Below are positions 6,582-11,698 of a stretch of 11,698 nucleotides of DNA, piece after piece. The DNA comes from Pseudomonadota bacterium (GTDB lineage: Bacteria > BMS3Abin14). Each line of letters begins with the position of its first letter. Positions within the stretch are counted from its first letter, which is position 1. A model generated the notes under the pieces. The model was given only the letters and a program-made list of their open reading frames with translations, ran no database searches and was not told where the DNA came from. Made by a program: the position numbers and the translations under genes. Location of the stretch: contig DAOVVW010000007.1 of the NCBI GenBank assembly GCA_030636965.1, forward strand, positions 1 to 11,698. Reading direction: 5' to 3'.

Positions 6582-6809
6582 GGAGATTGACACAGCGCCA
6601 AATACAGATAAAGCGACGCCCATGAAAGGCTCCTCACAGTGCGTTAGATTCAAGGCCAGAGTTCTGAGGAGACCGGAGATGTATATGGCACATACATCGA
6701 GGATCTTCGAAGGACGATAACGCAAAAGATGACGTGCTATGAGAGCCGCATAACTAACCCCAAATCAATCATGTTGACTCAGAAAAACGCAAATGCTAAT
6801 TCTCACCCT

Positions 6810-7394
6810 ATGAAGATCAAATCCGCAGACTTGTATGACCAAGCCTTCACTCCCCGGCAGATCCCCCACACTCAACATCCTCAGGTGGCGGTGGTAGGGC
6901 GGTCCAATGTTGGAAAGTCATCTCTCCTTGCTAAGATGATGAGGAGAAAAAAACTGGTCAAAACAAGCTCCACACCGGGAAAGACAAGAGCCCTCTTTTA
7001 CTATCTTGTCAATGAATCCATCCTGCTTGTGGACCTGCCCGGATACGGCTTTTCCCGGGCGCCAAAGCAGGTCTCCTCCCGCTGGAGAGCGTTGGTGGAA
7101 GCATATCTTGACGGGGATTCCGGACCAGATCTTGTTCTGCAGCTTATCGATATACGCCACCCTCCAACCGGCGACGACATAGCCGTTAACCGCCTTCTGT
7201 CCGACAGAAGCATTCAGACCCTGATCGTTGCAACCAAGGCAGACAAGATATCCCGCTCTGCAAGAAGCAGGTCCCTCGACGTTATAGCCAGGGAACTTGC
7301 GACCTCTCCCTCAGCTATTGTCCCCTTTTCGGCCAAAGATTCATCCTTTGACCCCAAAGAGCTCTGGGATAACATCATTTCCATCCTCACCTAG
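6810..7394 (+). CDS. engB: EngB/YsxC ribosome-biogenesis GTPase
   Basis: A 194-residue single-domain TRAFAC GTPase needed for large-subunit assembly in the cytoplasm. All nucleotide motifs are present: G1 GRSNVGKS (30-37), G2 TPGKT (55-59) within the family-typical KTSSTPGKTR, G3 DLPGYGFSRAP (75 onward), G4 TKAD (142-145) and G5 SAK (174-176). The start is uncertain. MKIKSADLYDQAF at 6810 matches the usual family N-terminus and length, but has no Shine-Dalgarno sequence. Upstream in-frame ATGs at 6771 and 6729 would add 13 or 27 residues unlike the family, and they also lack a well-placed ribosome site. It stands alone, divergent from nfnA and convergent with the cytochrome gene. Confidence 0.95.
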   Translation: MKIKSADLYDQAFTPRQIPHTQHPQVAVVGRSNVGKSSLLAKMMRRKKLVKTSSTPGKTRALFYYLVNESILLVDLPGYGFSRAPKQVSSRWRALVEAYLDGDSGPDLVLQLIDIRHPPTGDDIAVNRLLSDRSIQTLIVATKADKISRSARSRSLDVIARELATSPSAIVPFSAKDSSFDPKELWDNIISILT

Positions 7395-7451
7395 GGTGGG
7401 CTGGGCCCCTTCGTAGCTGATCTGACGCTCCTGGATACTACGGACTGCTGG

Positions 7452-7482
7452 ATGCTGCTGGCTAAACCTGCCAATGCAGCAT
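7452..7482. terminator. possible terminator hairpin between engB and the cytochrome gene
   Basis: ATGCTGCTGGC at 7452-7462 pairs with GCCA (7470-7473) and GCAGCAT (7476-7482), leaving a 7-base loop and a 2-base bulge. It lies in the 100-bp convergent gap. Neither strand has a clear T run after the stem, so it is at best a weak or Rho-assisted end. Confidence 0.3.
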
Positions 7483-7494
7483 TACGACGATCTT

Positions 7495-8496
7495 TCAGCC
7501 TCCCTGCCTGGGATCAGGGGCAGTTCTATTGTAGTCCTGAGGCTTGTGGCATCCAACTGTACAGTTGCCGCCATCCTCTGAGGGGGTGTAGGTCATTGTG
7601 AGAAAAATGATCCCCTTGTGTACATATTTACTTATCAGACTGAAGGGCTGGGTGGTTCCATGAGGACTGTGGCATATGGAACAGGATCTTGCCTTGCCTC
7701 TCTTTGCAATCCCGTATCTGTTGGGCTTTAAAGCGCCCATTACATGAACGTTATGCAGATTCTTCGAACCGTTACTGAAATTGGTATCCTCCGGGCCACC
7801 GGTGACAAGTGATGATTCATGGCACTGAAAACAGAGCGGGTACATCTCCTCGCTGAACCCACCAGGGAATCGGGTGGTTTCGTACTTGTCAATCAGAAGC
7901 TTTGAAAATTCAGTGGAGTGTGGATCGTGACAGTCCGTACATTCTCCGTCGGAAAGAGCTGTGTGGGTCAGGCTGTTCATTTCATCAGGAATATCATGGC
8001 ACTGACTGCACAGGTCTGGTATTCCTTCTGTCAGGAGAGCACCCTGGTCGGATGAATGCGGATTGTGACAGTCTGTGCAACTGCCGTCCGAGACTGCTTC
8101 GTGGACCACCTTGCCTTCAGTTGGATCGTCGTGACACTGAAGACACAGTTCTGGCACAGCATCTACAAGGAGCGATGCCTTATCAGATGAATGCGGGTCG
8201 TGACAGTCGATACAGTCCCCGTCCGTTACCGCTTCATGGACCACCTTGCCTTCAGCTGGATCATCGTGGCACTGAAGGCACAGGGCGCTACCCTCCTCCA
8301 CCAGCACCAGCCTCTCGTCATCGCCGTGAGACTCATGGCAATCCTCGCAGGCATCATCCTCAATTGCAGAGTGAATCACTTTTTTAGCCCGAATCTCCCC
8401 GATCCGCTCCTCGTGGCATTCGGCGCACTGATCTCCGGCGAGGGCAGGACTTACCAAGGCAAGGAGAATGGTCACGGTGAATAAAATTTTATTCAT
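7495..8496 (-). CDS. periplasmic 11-heme doubled-CXXCH cytochrome c (paralog A)
   Basis: A 333-residue exported multiheme cytochrome. Residues 1-20 form a signal peptide (MNKIL, hydrophobic core, PALA cleavage). Ten CXXCH sites have first Cys at 24, 50, 73, 95, 118, 140, 163, 186, 222 and 272, and an eleventh site is CTVGCH (Cys312, His317), a CX3CH form. The C-x-D-C-H-[DN]-P-H-S plus L-C-x-Q-C-H pairs are the doubled-CXXCH pattern (PF09699/TIGR01905 type) seen in electron-transfer cytochromes of deltaproteobacteria. Residues 73-162 are two near-identical 45-residue units. Extra His residues in the CH-x-P-H and HNVH segments could be distal ligands. The ATG at 8496 has only a weak AAAGG about 15 bases upstream. 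A second paralog lies upstream in the same direction. The redox partner is unknown. Confidence 0.92.
   Translation of the reverse strand: MNKILFTVTILLALVSPALAGDQCAECHEERIGEIRAKKVIHSAIEDDACEDCHESHGDDERLVLVEEGSALCLQCHDDPAEGKVVHEAVTDGDCIDCHDPHSSDKASLLVDAVPELCLQCHDDPTEGKVVHEAVSDGSCTDCHNPHSSDQGALLTEGIPDLCSQCHDIPDEMNSLTHTALSDGECTDCHDPHSTEFSKLLIDKYETTRFPGGFSEEMYPLCFQCHESSLVTGGPEDTNFSNGSKNLHNVHVMGALKPNRYGIAKRGKARSCSICHSPHGTTQPFSLISKYVHKGIIFLTMTYTPSEDGGNCTVGCHKPQDYNRTAPDPRQGG
8011..8280 (-). repeat. 135-bp tandem duplication inside cytochrome paralog A
   Basis: Two adjacent 45-codon units (residues 73-117 and 118-162), each holding two heme motifs, are very similar at the DNA level. For example, ccaccttgccttcag is shared, and differences are mostly single bases. 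A third, more diverged unit follows. This points to recent unequal duplication of a two-heme module. Confidence 0.8.
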
Positions 8497-8794
8497 TGCT
8501 GTGTAAAGAGCCTTTCGAGGAAAGCTTAATCCCCCAATGTCAGTGGAGGTACTCCCCGGGAAATAACCAGTATTTAGATTGTTAGTGACAAGTGGGAGTT
8601 TGCTACCAGAAGGACAGATTTATGTCAAGCTGAAATTTTCCCTTGTGACAACTATAATTGCCAATTATTACAAGAAGTTACCGTATCTACCATCCTGCCC
8701 GGCATCAGATTCATCAACAACTGAAAATTCTATCGGTTCCGGGTCTGTATATCAGGATAACCAACCAGGGAATTGGCCTTTTTACAGCATCGTT
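8497..8794. other. 298-bp spacer between the two cytochrome genes
   Basis: AT-rich with no ribosome-bound open frame. It probably contains the promoter of cytochrome paralog A and the 3' end of paralog B. No good terminator is visible after paralog B. Confidence 0.6.
8600..8628 (-). promoter_or_regulatory. candidate sigma-70 promoter for cytochrome paralog A
   Basis: On the minus strand a perfect TTGACA (8628-8623) is followed after 17 bases by TAGCAA (8605-8600), a 3-of-6 match to TATAAT. The leader to the ATG would be about 100 bases. Spacing is ideal but the -10 box is weak. Confidence 0.35.
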
Positions 8795-9793
8795 TTACTG
8801 TCTGGCATAGGAAGCCCGTCCATGGCACGCAGTCAGACATCTGCCACCATCCGGTTCAGGAAAAAATGTGATCATCCTGCACATTATTTCGGTGCATTCG
8901 AAATACCGCCTCAGACTGAAAGACTGAACTGAACCATGTGGGTCGTGGCAGTTTGCACAGGACCGGGATTTGCCCTTGACGGTGAGGCCTTCTCCTGTAA
9001 AACGCACTTTTCCAAGAACATGAACCGTGTGCAGATTGACAGATCCATCCCTGAAGCCAGTGTCACTCGGGTCTTTGCCGACAACAAGGAAGCTGTCGTG
9101 ACAAGAAAAGCAAAGGCTGTATTTCTCCTTTTCATAGGATCCCGGGAAAAAGTCGCTTCTATATTCCTGCTTGAGTAACCTGTACAGAGTGGAAGAATGG
9201 GGATCATGGCATGAAACGCACCCTCTTTTATGAAGGGCAGAGTGGGGCCGTTCCTCCTCGGACAAAACACTGTGGCATCCGGAGCATAATTGATCTGATT
9301 TCGCCTTTAACATCTTTCCCGTGTCGGAGATGTGAGGTGTATGGCATTCCCGGCAGCCTTTGTAAGTTATTGCCTGATGGACATATGACGCTTTAACAAT
9401 GTTTCCGTGGCATAGCATACAAAGCTCATCGAAGGACTTGACCGTCAGGTTCTTCTTGTCTGAGCTGTGAGGATCATGACATGGCAGGCAGGCATTTTCT
9501 CCGGGCAGGTGCGTTCTTAACTCTCTGCCAGGGCTGTCGTGGCATTTCAGGCACAGGGTTGTTCCCTCCAGGACAAGAGTTAACTCGTTGGACTCCCCAT
9601 GATCCAGGTGGCAATCCAAACACTCCCCGGAAATAAAGGGAGTGTGAAGTATTCTATCACTGGACATCTTGTCGATCCAGGCCCCATGGCACTGCCTGCA
9701 TTCAACCGCACCAAATACGGGAAGGATCATAACAACCATAATGAACAGAGAGCCGATGATTATTTGTATGCATTGTATGTATTTTTTTGTCAC
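8795..9793 (-). CDS. periplasmic 11-heme doubled-CXXCH cytochrome c (paralog B)
   Basis: A 332-residue paralog of the neighbouring cytochrome with the same heme order. CXXCH first Cys are at 32, 58, 81, 102, 125, 147, 170, 192, 228 and 279, and the final site is CLTACH (Cys319, His324), again CX3CH. The N-terminus has a long hydrophobic segment (9-29) ending in VFGA, which may be a signal peptide or an uncleaved anchor. Overall identity to paralog A is modest, but landmarks such as FFPGSYEKEKYSLCF, NLHTVHVLG and KSRSCANCHDPHG align. Residues 300 and 305 are extra Cys (CTEIMC) without a His, absent from paralog A. The start is GTG at 9793, since no ATG is placed to keep the full signal sequence; an AGGA lies about 14 bases upstream, far for a ribosome site. 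The tandem pair suggests a shared electron-transfer job, partner unknown. Confidence 0.9.
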   Translation of the reverse strand: MTKKYIQCIQIIIGSLFIMVVMILPVFGAVECRQCHGAWIDKMSSDRILHTPFISGECLDCHLDHGESNELTLVLEGTTLCLKCHDSPGRELRTHLPGENACLPCHDPHSSDKKNLTVKSFDELCMLCHGNIVKASYVHQAITYKGCRECHTPHISDTGKMLKAKSDQLCSGCHSVLSEEERPHSALHKRGCVSCHDPHSSTLYRLLKQEYRSDFFPGSYEKEKYSLCFSCHDSFLVVGKDPSDTGFRDGSVNLHTVHVLGKVRFTGEGLTVKGKSRSCANCHDPHGSVQSFSLRRYFECTEIMCRMITFFPEPDGGRCLTACHGRASYARQ

Positions 9794-9863
9794 TGTCAGC
9801 TAATTATCCTGTGTTGCTTCGTTAAGGTTGATAGTTATAACCAACAACTTGCAACATTGTAAT

Positions 9864-9891
9864 GGGCGTTGGGCCTTGGGCTTTGGGCAGT
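9864..9891. repeat. four copies of a 7-bp GGGCNTT-type tandem word
   Basis: GGGCGTT, GGGCCTT, GGGCTTT and GGGCAGT run without gaps. A partly complementary run, AGCCCATGGCCCACAGC, lies at 9944-9960, so the segment could fold back imperfectly. Confidence 0.7.
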
Positions 9892-9902
9892 GAGCTATGA
9901 AC

Positions 9903-9932
9903 TTCATAAATACATAATTCTTCATTTATGAA
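9903..9932. repeat. 9-bp inverted repeat TTCATAAAT / ATTTATGAA
   Basis: TTCATAAAT (9903-9911) and ATTTATGAA (9924-9932) are perfect inverted copies separated by 12 bases. There is no flanking T run, so a terminator is unlikely. It may be an operator or part of the repeat mosaic. Confidence 0.5.
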
Positions 9933-9974
9933 ATGATTCTTGAAGCCCATGGCCCACAGCACACTGCACAATAT

Positions 9975-10003
9975 CAATTTCCAATGTCCAATTTCCAATG
10001 CTC
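9975..10003. repeat. CAATTTCCAATG direct repeat, including the inverted copy of the 6476-6489 word
   Basis: CAATTTCCAATG occurs at 9975-9986 and 9989-10000. AATTTCCAATGCTC at 9990-10003 is the exact reverse complement of GAGCATTGGAAATT at 6476-6489, on the other side of engB and the two cytochromes. Confidence 0.75.
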
Positions 10004-10040
10004 TAATGATCTAATGTTCTTCAACCGCTTTTAGTGATGC

Positions 10041-10069
10041 TTGACAGAACCACAATAACCCGAAAAGAT
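10041..10069 (+). promoter_or_regulatory. candidate promoter for the REC-PilZ / hflX unit
   Basis: A perfect TTGACA at 10041-10046 is followed after 17 bases by AAAGAT (10064-10069), a weak -10 box. It lies about 95 bases before the start of the REC-PilZ gene, just after the repeat mosaic ends. Confidence 0.35.
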
Positions 10070-10164
10070 GGATTACCGTTCGCGAAATATCATGAGATTA
10101 AATAGTAGCTCAATCGGAGTCTGTGGGAAAGACTCAACATGGGAAACGGATCCTGAGGGTTTGA

Positions 10165-10875
10165 ATGGATGAGCTGAAATTGCTTCTGGTAGACGATGTG
10201 GAGCTTTTCCTGGATCTCGAAAAGAGTTTCCTGAACAGAGAATCGTTCACCATTTTTACTGCAAAATCAGGCAAGGAAGCCCTGGAGGCAGTCAGCAGAA
10301 TAAAACCGGACCTTGTTCTGGTTGATCTTTTCATGCCGGATCTCAATGGTGATGAAGTCTGCCGCGAACTCAAGAGTAATGCCGAGACCAGAAATATCCC
10401 CGTGATCATAACGAGTTCCGACACCCTGGAGGGAGTTCGTGAGAGATGCTACTCTGCCGGTTGTGACGGCTTTATATCAAAGCCGATCCACCGTGAAACA
10501 CTGATATCAACCATTGAGGATAATCTCCAGATTGCAAAAAGGCGTTTCAAGCGGATACCCGCACATCTTCTGAGTTCTGTAAGAATTGATGACGCAGTAA
10601 TCGAGTGCGTTGTTACTACAATTGCCCAGATGGGGGCCTTTGTTGTGATATCTCCACCTCCTGAAGCAGGAAAATCCATTGAACTTGCCATAAAACTACC
10701 CGAGTCCAACAAACCGTTAACTGTCAGGGCAGTTGTAAGATGGACAACATTGGAAGCGGGTGATACTTCCGAAGGGGCAGGGGTAGAGTTTGTTGCGTTA
10801 AGCGAAGAGGATGAGGACAAGATAGAGGATTATGTAGCTTCAAGACTCAGCATTACGGGTTCCGCGAAGAGATAG
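10165..10875 (+). CDS. response regulator with C-terminal PilZ-like domain
   Basis: A 236-residue cytoplasmic signalling protein. Residues 4-120 are a receiver domain: DD at 10-11, phospho-acceptor Asp54 in LVLVDLFMP, Thr83/Ser84 in VIITSSD, and Lys106 in FISKPI. Residues 126-226 look like a PilZ domain of the kind common in myxobacteria and other deltaproteobacteria, with the RxxxR c-di-GMP motif as RRFKRI (126-131). The second motif (D/N-x-S-x-x-G) is degenerate, reading TIAQMG at 152-157, so ligand binding is doubtful. The later part (VRAVVRWTT... GAGVEFVALSEED) follows the usual PilZ barrel and end helix. ATG at 10165 has GAGGG 5 bases upstream. The stop at 10873 is followed within 5 bases by the hflX ribosome site, so the two are likely cotranscribed. 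Output is probably protein-protein contact. Confidence 0.88.
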   Translation: MDELKLLLVDDVELFLDLEKSFLNRESFTIFTAKSGKEALEAVSRIKPDLVLVDLFMPDLNGDEVCRELKSNAETRNIPVIITSSDTLEGVRERCYSAGCDGFISKPIHRETLISTIEDNLQIAKRRFKRIPAHLLSSVRIDDAVIECVVTTIAQMGAFVVISPPPEAGKSIELAIKLPESNKPLTVRAVVRWTTLEAGDTSEGAGVEFVALSEEDEDKIEDYVASRLSITGSAKR

Positions 10876-10880
10876 TCAAG

Positions 10881-10896
10881 AAGGAGAAACATAATC
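10881..10896 (+). promoter_or_regulatory. hflX ribosome site with ATA/ATC start codon
   Basis: AAGGAG at 10881-10886, then AAAC, then ATA and ATC. The spacing to ATA is 4 bases and to ATC is 7 bases. Both codons are rare starts that initiation factor IF3 discriminates against, as known for the AUU start of infC. There is no standard start codon nearby in this frame. Confidence 0.6.
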
Positions 10897-11698
10897 GCAA
10901 AAGTTGAGGGCAAAACTTCCGGACTGAAGACTGGTCAGATCCGCCGCCTACAGCGTCTTACCAGAGCAAAACCACGCCCTGAGGAAGTCATCCACACCGA
11001 AATTCTAAAAACACTCTCCACCCTTTCCAGGGAGACCGGACGGCAGCTGGGAGTTCTAATCAACAGAACCGGTGCGGTGGATATTATCCTGGTAGGTGAC
11101 AGACACAGCATCCTTATCCCCGACCTGTCCCGCTACCGGATAAGCCCGGGGCGCCTGAAGGGGCTCCGTTTCATCCACACACACCTGGATGATTCAGGGC
11201 TCTCCATGGAAGATTTGACAGACCTCCTTCTTCTCCGGTTGGACATGATCATTAGTGTCTGTGTTTCCTCCGATGGTCAACCCGGGAAAACTCACCTTGG
11301 AACTCTGAACCCTCAATCGGTTACGAGGTGGGAGATCCAGACTTTTCCTGATCCTGGCGAGCTTCCTCACAGCCCGCTGACAATTATTCATGAAGTTGAA
11401 CAGGAAATGTCCCGTCACATCCGCGGCCTTGTTACAGAAGGGGTTGAGCGAGCGGTTCTCGTAGACCTGAAAACATCTTCGAAGTCCGACACAGAAGAAT
11501 CCATGAATGAACTGGCAGAGCTTGCAAGGACCGCCGGAATACAGGTTGCCGACACCGTGATCCAGCAGCGAGCAAAGCCTGATCCACGCTACCTGGTGGG
11601 CCTGGGCAAACTCCAGGAAATTGTGATCATGGCTCTGGACAATGGTGCAGAAATGCTGATTTTTAACCGCGAACTCTCAGCATCACAGCTGAGGGCAA
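10891..11698 (+). CDS. hflX: HflX ribosome-associated GTPase, N-terminal 269 residues, non-canonical start
   Basis: The N-terminal part of HflX, a GTPase that splits stalled or hibernating ribosomes; the GTP-binding domain lies beyond the right edge. Residues 185-269 match the classic HflX N-domain (VERAVLVDL, a LAELARTAGIQVADTVIQQR block, DPRYLVGLGKLQEI, AEMLIFNRELSASQLRA). Residues 1-184 are an added domain found in long HflX forms, starting KVEGKTSGLKTGQIRRLQRL. The frame opens right after the REC-PilZ stop, in the same frame. AAGGAG at 10881-10886 is an excellent ribosome site, but the codons after it are ATA (10891) and ATC (10894). The first GTG lies deep in the domain (codon 63) and no ATG or TTG comes earlier. 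I give ATA as the left limit; ATC has the better spacing (7 bases). A sequence error or a true ATA/ATC start are both possible. Confidence 0.88.
   Translation, partial: MIAKVEGKTSGLKTGQIRRLQRLTRAKPRPEEVIHTEILKTLSTLSRETGRQLGVLINRTGAVDIILVGDRHSILIPDLSRYRISPGRLKGLRFIHTHLDDSGLSMEDLTDLLLLRLDMIISVCVSSDGQPGKTHLGTLNPQSVTRWEIQTFPDPGELPHSPLTIIHEVEQEMSRHIRGLVTEGVERAVLVDLKTSSKSDTEESMNELAELARTAGIQVADTVIQQRAKPDPRYLVGLGKLQEIVIMALDNGAEMLIFNRELSASQLRA

Larger units (their letters stand above)
6169..6809. other. 640-bp divergent spacer between nfnA and engB
   Basis: No convincing gene is present. The nfnA-proximal part (6190-6420) should hold the operon promoter. I see only a weak minus-strand candidate (TTGCAT near 6414 with TATACA 15 bases downstream) and an imperfect Rex-like dyad. 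The middle (6421-6530) is made of low-complexity words (TAGTTGTTGGTTG twice, ATTGGAAATT variants). A hairpin GCAACC-TTAT-GGTTGC lies at 6537-6552 and a 7-bp tandem at 6554-6581. The part nearest engB (6582-6809) reads without stops for 60 codons on the minus strand from a TTG, but without a ribosome site or recognisable domain. Confidence 0.7.
9794..10164. other. 370-bp divergent spacer between cytochrome paralog B and the REC-PilZ gene
   Basis: Holds repeat words (9864-10003), an AT-rich inverted repeat, and at its right end a TTGACA-type promoter candidate for the REC-PilZ/hflX unit. No open frame with a ribosome site was found. Confidence 0.65.

Noticed and set aside
6543..6725. 60-codon minus-strand open frame next to engB (starts MRYRPSKILDVC)
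   Set aside because: It starts with TTG, has no ribosome site, ends in the 7-bp tandem repeat and shows no recognised domain.
6729..6809. Upstream in-frame ATGs of engB as the true start
   Set aside because: The added residues do not resemble the family, and no ribosome site supports them. The 6810 start is not strongly supported either, so this stays open.
8579..8932. 117-codon plus-strand open frame across the cytochrome spacer
   Set aside because: It runs antisense into cytochrome paralog B, has no ribosome site and contains no domain.

Overview
The window looks like chromosomal DNA of an anaerobic, respiring bacterium of the deltaproteobacterial (Desulfobacterota / Desulfuromonadota) kind. 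This is inferred from gene content: two 11-heme doubled-CXXCH cytochromes, an NfnAB transhydrogenase, a NtrC-type sigma-54 activator with a sigma-54 promoter, a REC-PilZ protein, and an HflX with a long N-terminal extension. No rRNA, tRNA, CRISPR array, transposase or phage gene was seen.

Left part (1-6168, all minus strand). Transcription runs right to left: nfnA, nfnB, a long-chain polyprenyl diphosphate synthase gene, an AMMECR1-domain gene and a NtrC-family response regulator. The five genes touch or overlap at every junction, so they look like one operon. After the regulator comes a 267-bp gap with two near-identical palindromes (GCACACG-N2-CGTGTGC core) and a clear -24/-12 sigma-54 promoter. 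The gap ends at a 31-codon gene with a perfect Shine-Dalgarno sequence. It encodes a minimal lipoprotein: a signal peptide, then Cys, five Gly and Pro. A 12-bp-stem terminator follows. Then comes the start of a family-5 (peptide/nickel type) ABC transporter solute-binding protein that runs off the left edge. The regulator, enhancer sites, sigma-54 promoter and tiny exported peptide form a self-contained module, and this is the most unusual thing in the window.

Middle (6169-10164). A 640-bp spacer contains short 7-bp tandem words and low-complexity repeats. It is followed by engB on the plus strand, then two convergent minus-strand genes for paralogous periplasmic multiheme c-type cytochromes. 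Each has ten CXXCH motifs and one C-terminal CX3CH. The spacer to the right of the cytochromes holds the same kinds of words as the spacer to the left of engB, including one exact 14-bp inverted copy.

Right part (10165-11698, plus strand). A response regulator with a PilZ-like output domain is followed directly by hflX. hflX has no ATG, GTG or TTG near its Shine-Dalgarno sequence and appears to start at ATA or ATC. Its deltaproteobacterial-style N-terminal extension carries a HTHL...S..D signature that resembles a JAMM/MPN metal site. The window ends before the HflX GTPase domain.
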